Source of the DNA: Gnetum montanum
Taxonomy: Eukaryota; Streptophyta; Gnetopsida; Gnetales; Gnetaceae
DNA: 64,000 bases
Direction: 5' to 3'
Assembly (NCBI GenBank): GCA_015680685.1
Contig: MNCI01002045.1
Span: forward strand, 599,848-663,847
A model generated the notes under the pieces. It was not told the origin of the DNA and made no database searches. It saw only the letters and a program-made list of their open reading frames with translations. Every line of letters starts with the position of its first letter. Positions within the stretch are counted from its first letter, which is position 1. A program made the translations under genes and the position numbers. This document shows positions 25,731-37,777 of this stretch, piece after piece.

Positions 25731-26960
25731 ATTGGAGTATGGAAACTTGGAAGAAAATCAGTTTACCACTAAATATAAGTGAACCTCATGATGATGTTGA
25801 ATGATGTATTAATCTTAATTACCTAGATCTTGAGCCTGAAAGTCCAATCAACCACTTAGCCTCAATAGAGAAACCTCTAGAATTGCCTATAAACCTAGTT
25901 AAAATCCTTGACCTTGAGGCTGGCAACATTACTGAGGACTATCTAGTTGAGGTTTCTATCATGAGACATAGTGGTAATGAGAAAACACTAAAATTAAGTT
26001 TCTCACTGGAACCTCGGTAGGCTCAAGACATTACCAAGATCCTCCAGGATAACATTAAGGTCTTTACTTGGTCATATGAAGATATGCCAAGTTTTGACCC
26101 ATGCCTAGTGCAACATAACATCATACTTGATCCTAGTATTAGATAATTTAAGCAAAATGTTCATAAGATTATGCCTGATTTAGCCTTGGTAGTTCATAAT
26201 GAAATCACAAAACTATATCAAGCTAGTTTCATTGGATTTGTCAATTATGCATAATGGGTTTTCAACATAATGGTAGTCCCTAAGAAAATGGGAGTATACA
26301 TATCTATATTGATTTTTGAGACCTGAATATGATTTTCCTTTGCCTAGTATTGACCAACTTATCAATACTACGGTTGGGCATGCCTTGCTATCCTGTATGG
26401 ATGGTTTCTTGGGATACAACCAAATAAGGATTAACCCAAAATATCAACTTATTATAACCTTCATGACCCCTTGGGGTACCTTTTGTTATACCATGATGTC
26501 CTTTGGCCTAAAGAATGTAGGAGCAACCTACCAAAATGTGATGACATATATCTTTAGTGATTATATGCTAGGATTGCTCAATGATTATCTAGACAATATA
26601 GCTGTTAAGTCCAAAGTGGTCAATAACCATGCACATGATCTTAACCTTGTGTTAAAATAATGTCTCAAATATGAGCTTAGGCTTAAGCCTAAGAAGTGTG
26701 TCTTTGGCATCAAAATCGGTAAGATTCTTGGCTTTGTAGTATCCAAAGTGGGAATACATGTCAATGTTGATAAGGTTAAGGCCATATCCAACTTGGCTAC
26801 ATTAACTAACCCTAAGGAGCTTCAAGGATTATAATGGAAATTACAATTTATCCTTAGGTTTATCATTAGGCTTACCGATAAGTTACAACCCATGCAACAC
26901 TTGCTTAAGAAAGGAGTTCACTATGAGTGGATAATTGAATGCGAAGAAGCCTTTGAAAAC
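25731..26960 (+). pseudogene. pol: Reverse transcriptase relic of element D
   Basis: Follows a possible splice acceptor (GATATGCAAG ending 25730). Pre-domain text EDYLVEVSIMRH and WSYEDMPSFDP match F. The fingers and palm follow: LYQASFIGFVNYA, LPSIDQLINTTVGHALL, CMDGFLGYNQIRI with the first catalytic Asp, GTFCYTMMSFGLKN. The catalytic loop reads YLDN at 26586-26597 instead of YVDD. A frameshift near 26310 and several stops. The family enzyme makes DNA from element RNA. Confidence 0.82.
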
Positions 26961-27400
26961 TTGAAGAAAGAGTTGGCACAAATACCTATAGTTTATCCAC
27001 TATAAAAGGATAAACCTTTTTAAATCTACCTTGTTATCTTTGACATGTCTATTGCCTATCTATTCTATCAAAAATGAGATGATGGAGTAGAGTTAGGCAT
27101 ATACTACTTAAGCCATGTATTGATTACTTATGATACCTGGTACACTGAAGTGGAAAAGTATTATCTAGCCTTAGTCTTCTCACTGAATATGTGATAGAAC
27201 TACCTCTTTAGAATCCAATTTAATGTCATTTTCAAAGATAACATTCTTAGAGCCATCAAAACTAATATCTATAAAAGTAGACATATAGCCCATTGGAAAG
27301 TCATAATAGTTGAGTTTAATTTTCACTACATATCTCAAGCCTTAATGAAGGATCAAGCTAGAGCCACATAACACACTATTACATGAGTAGAAGATCATGT
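26961..27400 (+). pseudogene. pol: RNase H (gypsy type) relic of element D
   Basis: HYEWIIECEEAFENLKKEL lies just upstream, then IYLVIFDMSIAYLFYQ, IYYLSHVLITYDTWYTEVEK and LALVFSLNM, aligning with F at 45200-45400. Multiple stops. Confidence 0.7.
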
Positions 27401-27439
27401 AGCCATAGATCCTAAATTTCCAAATAAACATGTTAACAT

Positions 27440-27870
27440 TGTTAGCAATGTACCCGAGAGCTATGAGGTAGTCATGTAATCTAATGGAGCTTTAATAGCC
27501 CATGGGGCTAATGCTACTACCATCATAACACTTCCATTTAGTGAATCTAACCCTTCACTTACAATCTCAAATTCCCATGCATAAACAATATAGTGGAGTA
27601 TGAAGGATTTATCAGGGAAATGATGGTAGCCCATGGCCTATGAATCAAATACCTAATGATTTAAGGTGTTTTACAACTTATGATTGACTAAGTAACCAAG
27701 GATTATGAATGCAAAGCTAAAACTTTACAACCTTACTATGACCTAGGAAAGAAAGTAATGTAACAATTTATAGACATTGATATCAAACATGTACCCTAAA
27801 ATAAGAACATACTAGCGAATGCCATTGCAACCTTAGCTCTCAATGTGATGCTTAATGTGTTTAGTAAGTT
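27440..27870 (+). pseudogene. pol: Second RNase H relic of element D
   Basis: Weak match to the Tat-type second RNase H: SNGALIAHGANATTIITLPF aligns with FDGASTARGGSAATVITLSP in F, and a RMPLQPxLSM-like end matches DNTLADALATLAL only in spacing. Heavily decayed. Confidence 0.5.
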
Positions 27871-28129
27871 GCATTTCTTAATCATGGATTGCATCATTCC
27901 CATCATGTATAACATTGAGGATAGCTTTGTAGGCTCCGTTAATACTGCCCCTCCAAGAGAATAGTATGAAGATATCATGTTTTACCTTATGCATGGTGAA
28001 TCTCCATAAGGTCTAACTATTTCTCAAAAGGACATTGTACAAAAATGATCAAACCAGTATGTCATTGTAGGCAATAATACATTATGTCAATAGTCATATG
28101 ATGGAATATTATAAGTGTGCTTGGAAAAA

Positions 28130-29188
28130 ATCAAAGCTTGCACAATCCTTAAGCAAGTTCATGAGGGTATATGTGGATGACATATAGGAGCTAGAGCCAT
28201 GGTTGCTAAGATTAGATGGCTAGGCTATTACTAGTCCTATATGGAAAATGATTACTTATCAAAGGTTAAAACTTGTGACACTTGTAAATGGCATAATAAC
28301 CTAATAGATGTGCCACCAACTGAGTTACATATGACTTAGATAACCTAGCCATTCCAATGATGGGGATTGGACATTATTAGACCTATAATACCTAAGTCTT
28401 CTGTAGGGCAAAGTTTCATCCTTGATGTCACCGAATACTTCACAAAGTGGGTTGAAGCTATTCCCCTTAGGAAAACAACATCCCAACAAGTCTATAGATT
28501 TGTACTTTCTAATATAATAGCCCATTTTGGCCTACCTATGAACATTGTCATAGATAATGGACCATAGCTTAGTAGCCATGAAATGAAGAACTTTTGTCAT
28601 GACCTAGGTATTAAATTTCTTTTTGTTACCATACTACCCCTAAGTCAATGGACAAGTTGAAGTTAGCAACAAGGCCATCATAAACTTGCTTAAAAATATG
28701 ATGAATAATAGTAGATGCAAATGGCATGAGCAGCTTGTGAATGCACTTTGGGCCTATCGAACCATAACTAGTGTAACTTCATATAGCTTGGTTTATGATT
28801 TTGAAGTCATTTTCCTCTTGAATTTCAAGTTTCATTACTTAAAATTGTTATATCAGAATATATCAATGATAAATAGAAGAAGGATCTACTTACCATGGAC
28901 TTATACTTGGTGAAGAGATAGTGACCACAAATGCTTGCTCACATTGAGTGATACTAGGAGAGGTAGAAATAATAGCACTACCATAATCTAAATAGACAAA
29001 AGGTTTAGAAGGGAGACCTAGTTTTCAAAGTTGTCTATGAGCATGCAAAGAAATTCTCATCTAGCTGGAAAGGGGTTTTCTTGATCACCAATTCCTACAG
29101 TAATGGAGCCTTCAAAATAGCAAACATGAATGCAAATGAGTTGGCCAATCGAGTTAATCATTCCTATCTAAAACCTTATTCTATCTAA
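28130..29188 (+). pseudogene. pol: Integrase relic of element D
   Basis: Zinc finger: QVHEGICG, H, then CDTCKWH. Core: WGLDIIRPIIPKSS carries the first catalytic Asp, IVIDNGP the second; the Glu region is damaged near 28640. LWAYRTITSVTSYSLVYDFE follows. The C-terminal GPY/F-like part reads SSSWKGVFLITNSYSNGAFK and ends VNHSYLKPYSI with stop near 29187. Stops at several places. In live elements integrase joins the DNA copy to the genome. Confidence 0.82.
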
Positions 29189-30253
29189 CACATTTTCTTG
29201 GTAGGTACCAACATCAACATCCATGACGATAGTGATTAATAACAAGCGAGCCAATATTCCTTTCTGTACCTCCTTTTTCACGATAAATGGATTGAGAAAC
29301 TTTATAACATATGTAATGCAAGATGTAGATCCCTTTTGTATGTAATGATGGTGATCATTGGTGGCTTGGTTTGCTAATTCTTTCATGTAGCCCTGTGCAT
29401 TGTATTGTGATAATATGCTCTATTTTTCTTATTTTATTCTTCTCTTAGAGTTGTTCTTGTAGAATGAATCTTGGAGTCATTGTGAAGGTAAAACTCATTA
29501 TAGTAGTAGGTTTCCATGTGACCTTAATGTGTAAGATACGATGAGATTTTCCTATCATACCAAGAGTTATTATTCTGCTTTGCCCCAATTACATCTTCTT
29601 AAGCGCCACACCCATACCCTCATTATGACCTTTCTCATCCTAAATCAAAAAGGTAACCTATGTTTGATAGTCATGCATTATGATCATTTGACATCTCCTT
29701 CATTATGCTCCACCATCAAGTTTGTTGAATGTAACATATCTCATTCAACAGGAAAACTAAATCAAACTAGGGCTTGGTAATGAAACCCAATGAAGGGTCC
29801 ATCTCCTAAAAAAATGGGGAAGCAAATCTCTAAGAAGCAAAATGGTCAATGTTGACTAAAAGAAAAACCAATGGCTTAAAACATACAAATGGAGAAGCTT
29901 GATGGCCAAAGAAGCCTTGGAGTGAGGTGTTGGTTGCTCAAAAACATTATCGAGTGAGCAACACTACAAAGCACAAAGCGTAAAAACCTTACTTATTATT
30001 CAACATGTTAGTGCCATATCATAGCCATGATGTCAACCTATGGAACCCATTGGTAGCCCTCATAACCATTTTCTAGTGAACAAATATAACATGCAAAATT
30101 TTACCTCCTCTTCATAGCCTTTTTCCATTATCACAAAGCACTCTTTGACATGACTTAATACTATAGGATCAAGTGTAGGGAGGAAACATTAGTGATAGAC
30201 AGTGGTGTTTTGTATTCTTTTTCTTTGTCTCTTAGGTTAATCCTCCAAACATC
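29189..30253 (+). other. 3' untranslated stretch of element D
   Basis: About 1.07 kb between the pol end and the polypurine tract; no gene supported. Confidence 0.55.
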
Positions 30254-30269
30254 AATAAAGAGGGAGCAA
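30254..30269 (+). promoter_or_regulatory. Polypurine tract of element D
   Basis: AATAAAGAGGGAGCAA directly before the 3' LTR, matching AAAGAGGGGCCAT before the 3' LTR of F. Plus-strand primer site. Confidence 0.8.
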
Positions 30270-31714
30270 TGAAACACACCTAGAAAATTCATGTTGTAAC
30301 ATGTAACCTTCAACATCCAACTTGAGGAAAGATCTTATTATAAATGTAAGGCTTATAGTCCATGAGCTACAATCTTGCATATTTTAACTTTTTGGAGCTA
30401 AAAAATGCCTCATAAGTTGCTATTGCCTTACTTCCCAAGTGGAAAAAGTGCTATAATGTCTATATATGGGCTTGGGAAGGCTAACAATGGCTTGGAGATA
30501 GCCAAATTTGGCATTTTCATGAATTTTTGTAGAGGTATAGCCTCAACTACGCTGGAACAATCTACCCCTAGTGTAGATGGTGTTGGATTCTCATTTCCCA
30601 AAAAAACCCAACGTAGTCACCACAAAACCCAGTGTAGTTGAAATCATCTAATGTTGGTTTTATTGGGTTTTACATTTTCCTAGCAATGGCCAATGTAGTC
30701 ATAATAGTTTTCTAGTGGTGGTAGCATGGCCAACGTAGTCATCATGGATTTCTAGCAGTTGAAATTTAGCTAGTGTAGTTACCATGATTTTAACAATTTC
30801 CAAAAAATGCTAGCATAGTCTTCCAAGGATAGCATAGTTGAGGTGAAGGCCAACATCATCATAATAGTATGTTTACAATTTTTAGTATACAGATGGGTTT
30901 TGATGGCTTTAATGCATAAAAAATTCCTATAAATGGTCAACTATGTTGAAAACCATAACTATTACACCTACAAATAAACACCAATTTGTCAACAATCATG
31001 GTAGAAATTTGCAACATGAAATTAGCAATCTAAAGCCTATAAAAGATAAATGTAAAAATCTAATTTAGGTTACAAACATTTTCTCTTGGGAAGTTCTAAA
31101 AGGAATTTTGTTCCAAACATTTTTGTAATTGAGAAACCTAGAAACCTTTGCAACCTCAAGAATTTCATAGCCATTTTGGCACTTGTAAGACTTTTGAGAA
31201 GTAATTGGAATCTACTTCAGCACCAGATGCTCTCAATGTAGTCCCATTACCACTAAAGTCAAAAACCATTGTTTACACTGTTAACATCCAAAAGTTGCAA
31301 ACTTGAATGACAACCAACAAGGAGTTGTAAGAGATTGGAGTTGGGAAGTACTTGGATCAGGGAGTTTGACTACAAAACATAACCTACTAGGTCTAATAGT
31401 CTTCAAGCTCCATGGAAGCCAGCTTCTTGTGCATTTTAGCACACCATATGTACTTAAACTTTAAACTTTTATTCAATAAAGTTTTCAATTCATTTGTAGT
31501 GCAGATTTAGTTTTAAGTTTAATTATATGTTTATTTATTTTCATTTAAATCTACAATTTTATTTTCTTGTTTATACTTTGTAAGTCCTTGAGTAATCAAC
31601 AAGATTATCTAGGGCACCTTGGATCCTATTTCTCAGAGGTCCTTGGGATCCAAGGTTAGGATGTTGTACTTGGGGTTTTCAGTTTTCCAGTAACCAAATT
31701 CTTTAGGCACTACA
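30270..31714 (+). repeat. 3' LTR of element D
   Basis: Starts TGAAACACACC and ends GCACTACA, followed by duplication GTGGC at 31715-31719. TATATAT at 30461-30467. About 1.45 kb, 140 bases longer than the 5' copy. Confidence 0.87.
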
Positions 31715-32201
31715 GTGGCCTACAATGTCTAAGGATGCACATATAGTAGTTAAGATGTGTGATAAATGCCAACATCATGCTCACTTATTTATGTTCCATA
31801 TTAAGAGCTTAGGACCTCCAAAATTATATGGCCTTTCAAAAATGGGGGCTAGATCTTATAGGATCTATCAATCCTTCATCTTCTCTTAGTGACTAGTTTA
31901 TTTTAATAGCTACTGAATATTTTACTAAGTGGTTTGAAGCTATTTTTTTAAGTGCTACAACTTCTAAGAATGCTTGTCATTTTATTTTAGATAATATAAT
32001 CACTTACTTTTGTATCCCTCTTCACATCATGATAGATAATGGACCTAAATTTAAGAGCAAAGAACTAGCCAAATTCTATGATTAATACCAAATTACCCAT
32101 TCATTCTCATTTTTGTATTACCCACAATCCAATGGGAAAGTTAAATTAACCAATAAATCCATCATCTATTTACTAAAAGTCATGATTGAAGAATCCCAAT
32201 G
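31715..32201 (+). pseudogene. pol: Integrase of element C, resumed after D, cut by E
   Basis: Continues exactly where 10035 stopped: WPTMSKDAHIVVKMCDKCQHH gives the Cys pair of the zinc finger. The catalytic core follows in broken frames, including a DNGPKF-like segment near 32036 and a QSNGK-like Glu region near 32130. It is cut at 32201 by the LTR of E; the rest of C must lie beyond the right edge. The first five bases are the right-hand duplication of D. Confidence 0.78.
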
Positions 32202-33213
32202 TGAAACACCATCAAGAAATCTCATGTTGCAACTTGTAACCTTCACCATCAAAACCCAAGGTTAGAATTTTATTATAAAATGTGAAGATTATAATCCATG
32301 AGATATAATTTCACATTCTTTAACTTTTGCGGCTGAAAAAAATTCCTCATAAGTTGTTATAGCATCACTTCCCAAGTGAAAAATGTCCTTTAATATCTAT
32401 ATTGGGGCTTGGGAAGCTTAAAATGCCTTTTGGACTACCAAAATTGGCATTTTCATTGGTTTTATGGGGGGTATGACCATTACTACGCTAGAAACACCCA
32501 TGCCTAGCATTGGGGGTTGGGTTTTCATCTTCCCTATAATGACTAGCATAGTTTCTGAAACCTTCAATGTTGCTACATCAAGCTAGTGTTGGAGTAGTTT
32601 GGGTTTCTATTTTTTCCAATAAATTTTAGCATTACTTCAACAACTCCAATGTTGCTACAAAAGACTAGTGTGAATGGGAGAAGCGAGGGTTGTTGGAAAA
32701 TCCCATTTACTATTTATGGTAATTAGCATGATTTTGGTGCCTTGGGGGGTACCAAAACTTACCATAAATGGAAACTACACTAGAATTGAAAGCCTGCCAT
32801 GCCTACAAATGATGACAATTTTTTAGTAATCATGACAAAAATTTTCAACCAAAAATCAACAGCCATATAGCATATAAATGCCCATCTCAAACACCTTGAA
32901 GAGGTTTTCACTTTTGAATTTCTTGCATTCAAAAATCTTTTGGTAATTCTTGAGCATGAGAACCTTTAACAACCGCAAGAACTTATGAGAACCTTTAACA
33001 ACCAAAAGCACTTATGACCTTTGAGGATTGTGTGAGATTTTTGGAGAAATGTCCAACTACCTAAGCACAAAGATTCTCAACGTAGCACCCCCTTTTCCAT
33101 AAAAGTTATTCACATATCTTACCCCTTTGAAATCAATGTTGTAGATTTGGATAATAAACTGACAATGAGTTTTAGTGTTGGAAGTTGGGAAGTACCTAGA
33201 TCATGGAGCTAAC
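32202..33213 (+). repeat. 5' LTR of element E, left part
   Basis: Starts TGAAACACCATCAAG, same family as D, B and H. It ends at the insertion of F; the last five bases CTAAC are the target duplication. The right part resumes at 50594. Confidence 0.83.
33209..33213. repeat. Left target-site duplication of element F
   Basis: CTAAC before the 5' LTR of F, repeated at 50589-50593. Confidence 0.92.
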
Positions 33214-34760
33214 TGAAACACCATGAAAATTGCGAGTCGGCCTTAGGCAAAGATTCGCAATTTAGGTGAGAGCACATGTCAGAATTCCAGAAGGGAGAAC
33301 AAGACAGAGCAAGACCAAGAGGCGCGTAGCATCAACTCTTCGACTTCCTATGTAGATTCCTAATCTTACTATGTTTTCTCTGTTTACGCTATATGACGCG
33401 ACGTAGCGTAATGACGCTTAGCATGATTCCGTTTGACATAGTCTGACATCAGAAGGCTATTTACTGCAGCACGTGGAAGGGCTTGAGCAGCGTAATATGC
33501 GATTTCTCGTATATTTTGCTAAGTCTTTTGCTCAAAGCCAAGTTTATGCTTTGTAACACACGGCAGCGTAATGAGCTTCAAAACAGTCAAAGGCAAAGTC
33601 TAAGGAAGTGCACAGATCAACCCTTTTCTCTTGACGTGCGGATTGCTCATCATACGCTCATTACGCAACGTAGAGTATCACGGCGTAATGCATCGCCAAG
33701 CTAAACATTGTTTATGCTTCATTACGCGCGGTTGCGTAAGCGAGCATAAAACAGCTTGAATCCATTGTTTCCATGTTATGTTACACTCTTACACGCAACG
33801 CAACATGAATGAGCGTAATATAGCCCAAAGACAGTTGAAACATGCCCGACGCACATCTGTTATTCACACACACAATACGCAAATGCACGTATTGTGCGTA
33901 GTCACGGAGTTCAACACAAAGCCGGTTAGGTCAACGATCTCCCGAAAGGTCTGAAACAAGTGTCATCACAGCTGTGCCTTCTCCACATATTGTCAAACCT
34001 ATAAATGTCCCAGTTGGCGAAGAAAAATAGGGGCAACTAGACAGAACAGGAGCAACAGAGCAACAATAGAGAGACAGAGACAGGAGATACTTGACTTGAG
34101 CATTGGCAGTAAGAGCGATTACCCCTTTGGTGAAGAGACAATTTTCCCCATTGGTGATCGTCAACAGTTCCGAACAAAAACTACCAAGGAAAAAGGAGCA
34201 GATCAGAGATCCAGAGATCATCTGGTGTGGTTTGTGAGTTCCTATTGATCATAAGCAGTTGATCAATAGACGTCAGCACTTGACCTTCCTTGCATCCCTT
34301 CTCCGACCTACAAGGTAGATCGGATTCTATTCTGCACTTCCGCTCAGACAGTTTGCTTGTTTCTTGTTGCTTTGTACTTGCTTTATACAAAACAATCGGG
34401 GTCTCCCCAGTGTAACTTGAATATACAAAATACTTATTTTCCTGGGTCAAACCATAGATCTTGTAATCACGTGTTTCTCTCGTGTCCGATTCTTGTTATC
34501 GTGTTAACGCTGTCACCATCGTTACCATTCATCTACATCGCTTTCTCTCATTTCGCGACTTGTCGAATCAAATCATTCCATGAGATATTCATAATCTTCA
34601 TCGGTTTACTGATTGGTAAGTCGCTGTTTGATTAACAAGACCATTCAGGGCGCCGCGGATTCATTTTTCCAACATAGCCCTTGCACGTATCCATGGTTAA
34701 AACTGTGTACGAGGGATTTTGTTTGGTATTTTCCAGCTACCTACATTTTCCGTCGTTACA
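33214..34760 (+). repeat. 5' LTR of element F
   Basis: Begins TGAAACACCATGAAAATTGC and ends CGTCGTTACA. TATAAAT at 34000-34006 is a good promoter box. The U3 part is studded with GCGTAATG/ATTACGC words. Confidence 0.94.
34000..34006 (+). promoter_or_regulatory. TATA box of the element F 5' LTR
   Basis: TATAAAT after ACATATTGTCAAACC; identical in the 3' LTR at 49829-49835. A start about 30 bases later would mark the U3/R boundary. Confidence 0.6.
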
Positions 34761-34766
34761 GTTTTC

Positions 34767-34785
34767 TGGTGCTAGAAGGAGGGCC
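34767..34785 (+). promoter_or_regulatory. Primer binding site of element F
   Basis: TGGTGCTAGAAGGAGGGCC, six bases after the LTR end, begins with TGG as needed to pair with a tRNA CCA end. Conserved in B, D and E. Primer tRNA not identified. Confidence 0.65.
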
Positions 34786-35002
34786 TAGGCTCCGATCGAT
34801 ATTTTTCGGGTAGCCCTGTTAGCGATTTATACCCAAAACCGTAAACGTAATACCTCTAGGGAAGTTTACGACAAATCGTGTGGTGTAGGTCGGTCGCAAG
34901 AACGATTCCTTTGGAATCCTGCAAGGTAGAAAGCCTATTTGCGATCTTTTTGTCAGACACCTTTTAGATCCAGTCATTCGTCGCCGTTAATCCACTTTAT
35001 TG
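34786..35002 (+). other. Leader of element F
   Basis: Short leader without an extra ORF1 of the kind known in legume Ogre elements. Confidence 0.6.
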
Positions 35003-37777
35003 ATGGATTCTGTATACACGACCACAACCACCATGGTTGCCGCTGACTTGGGTGCCACATCCGTGAACCCCATCCCTGTCACCAAGCCGGCTCCTAGTGC
35101 GGCAGGACCTCAAGGACCATCGCGTAGGTCATTGAGACTGCAGGGCAAAGACCCTATTTTCACGGTCATGACCCCTGAAGAATATAATTTCATTTGCGTT
35201 AAGATCCAGGCAAAGCTTGCCCTTAGCTGGGCTGAGATCGAAGTAAAAAGAAATTACGAGATGATCCACCGAGGGGGTCACGATTTCACTCCAATAGCCT
35301 ACGAATTTATTCCTTTAACAGACCAGAAACATGAAATCATAACACAGTTGGTCATGGCCAAGAGCCAGGCTTCACGGGCTATGTTGGAGCCCTAGAATGG
35401 AGAGGAGGAAGAGGATGAATTGGCAGCCCAATCTGAACACTCGTTCCATACTCTGAGCCCCCACACGTACGTAAATCCCCTGTTTCCTTTCAACAGAGAG
35501 GCCGCTCCTCTTGACTCAGCCATAACCACACAGATGCATGTCCCCATCATTCCACAAGCCACTGCAGAGCCATCTGGGCTACAAGTGCAAGTGCCCCACA
35601 ATAACATGGGGGCAGTCGCATCATCACGGGTACTCAGCATTCCAGCGGTGGTTCCGACAACCACCGTGCCCCACCTCATCCCGCAGATCCAACCCTAAAC
35701 CATATCCATGACTTGCCCGATGCAAACCCTATCTTTGCCGCCCCCTCCAACCCATCAGATCACCACCGTCGTGTAGCCACAAATACCTGTTCAACAGTTT
35801 GCCGCCGCGAGTCAGTGGACCTACCCCACGACACAACACAACCAATCGGCGGTGTACGGTGTGCAACCCTCGGTGGCACCAGCAACGCACATTCCGCAGG
35901 TGAACCCGCAATACCACTATCCTTACCCCGCACAGCTGGCGGCGGCAAATCTTTCTTCTTGAACCGACGGATGGTGGTCTTCACAGGCATCCCTGCCTGC
36001 AGGGATTCCTGCCCCATAGTCTACCGGCCCAACCATCCCGTCATTCCCACTGCCTGGCACTGCCTTCCAAGGTCAGCCCCCTGCTCCTCCTGCACAAACA
36101 CCTCCAGCAACAGGTCTAGATCAGTCTTTCCAGCTTATCCAGACTCTTACCGAGGAGGTTAGACGCCTCAAAGCCGCCGGTTCAGATACCGTTCAGATCA
36201 TGGACTTTTACCAGGATGATCCAATCAGTTCGGCGGTCCCCATGTTGTCGTTGCCTCTAGGGATGTCCTTACCCCATTTCACCAAGTATAATGGAGAGGG
36301 AGATCCCAATGCTCAATTGGTCACCTTTAGATCCGAGTCCTTGTTGTTACAACAATGGCCACAGACGATTATCCGAGTCTTTACTATGTCATTAATAGGG
36401 AAAGCTTTGGATTGGTACCGAGCCCTTCCACGCTCTTCCATTTCAACCTTGGAAGAGCTGCTGACACAATTTGTGACCCGCTTTAAGTACAACTTGAAGC
36501 CGAAAGTCACGTTGGATCAGCTCATGGGGGTGAAACAAGACCCGCTTGAACTAGTCCAGAGGTTCATACAGCGTTGGAATGCAACCTTGAATGAAATCCG
36601 TGAGCCAATCGTGGATTCACATCTATTTGTTATATTCAAGGGAGCAGTCAATGACTTTATTAAGTCAAAGTTGTACTATCTTTCCCCCAACTCTTTACAT
36701 CAGGCCTTCGCTCAAGTTAGAAGCATCCAAGATGCTGCGGAGGACAACAAAGACCCAGCGTATGTCGCCTACAGGAATGCTCACAACAAGGGCAAAGACA
36801 AAGGTAAGGCGACAACAACGACGGTAGCTGTGCTAACTAAGGGCGCAAAGAATAAGAACAAGAAGGCACCTACAGCGCCTCCTGAGGCTACGGCTGGTGT
36901 AGGAACTAGTCAGGACACGGCAGCTCCTGAAAAGGCCCCCCAGCCTAAACCAAACTTTGAGCGTAAAGATCGCTCAAAGTACACAACCTTACCTGTAAAG
37001 CATTCGGAACTGTTAAAACAACTGTTAAGGGTAGGGCACATTCAACCTAAGAAGGTGTCCGAGGAAGCTCTGAAGCGTCACAGAGGTCATTGTGAACTGC
37101 TGAAGAACCCTTCTTTAGCCTTACCTAACGAACCACCAGTTTCGAGATCTTTCAGGCTGGACCATTTCTGTGACTACCACCAGTTGTGTGGTCACGATAC
37201 GGATTACTGCTGGGCGTTGAAAGACGACATTCAATGTATGCTGGATGATGGTTTACTCAAGTTAGACGGCAGTAACCCGACGCGCCCAGAAAACCAAACA
37301 TTGCATGTATATAAGGACCCATTGAACGCAAACGACGCTCCTTATACAATCAATGTGATGAGTATGGACGGTGAGAGGAGGGGACCGCCAAAACAGCCTT
37401 TTGTTTTGCATGTGCCTGCCAACTCACCAAAAGGGGGGAACCCTTCATCAACAGCCAGTAGTGCCTCCAGGCCACCCTTCATTATACGGGCACCTTCTTA
37501 GATACACACTCAGTCACGCAGCAACAGACAAGCAACGGCTTCATCCACGCCCACGCCCAGGGCACCCTTGATTATTAGGGCACCGAAACCATAGGCTGCT
37601 CCTCTCACACAGGGGCAGACCTCTAACCAAAACAGCCAAACATCGCCTCCCAAGTGAAAGGGAGAGAACATACCTGTTAACGCAACAAAAGACCATTCTA
37701 CGCTCGGCTTCCCTAAGCCTAGGCCCCTGGCCTCTGCGCCTTCGTCTCTGCCTCAGAAACAGGATAAAGACGCAGAA
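35003..37777 (+). pseudogene. gag: gag of element F
   Basis: One frame from ATG 35003 to the end of protease with no net frameshift. Parts: N-terminal arm with NYEMIHRGG; Pro/Gln-rich linker; capsid domain from about 36200 (MDFYQDDPIS, LDWYRALPRSSISTLEELL, FKYNLKPKVT); Lys-rich stretch; finger CDYHQLCGHDTDYCWAL near 37170-37220, the C-x2-H...H-x4-C type common in Tat gags. The start at 35003 agrees in position with the gag arms of D and E. Stops at 35393, 35696, 35774, 35960, 36017, 37499, 37592 and 37655 break it; most could derive from Gln or Arg codons by C-to-T change. The longest clean part is 36200-37501. Particle protein. Confidence 0.88.

Larger units (their letters stand above)
10036..31714 (+). 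mobile_element. Element D, complete but dead Tat/Ogre-like retrotransposon
   Basis: A 21,679-bp element bounded by LTRs (10036-11340 and 30270-31714) and the duplication GTGGC, inserted in the integrase of C. Order: primer site, gag, protease, short GGCC repeats, antisense gene, two arrays of about 190-bp repeats, TTGAC-rich stretch, reverse transcriptase, two RNases H, integrase, polypurine tract. The two LTRs are clearly diverged and CpG is scarce, so insertion is old. Size and order recall Ogre elements of the Tat lineage; the antisense gene is an addition. Confidence 0.88.

Noticed and set aside
33483-34813. Open frames inside the F LTRs (also 49222-50628)
   Set aside because: They repeat in both LTRs simply because the LTRs are alike; no coding pattern.
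35713-36162. 149-codon open frame over the gag linker of F
   Set aside because: Out of frame with gag; the true frame gives the Pro/Gln linker seen in relatives.
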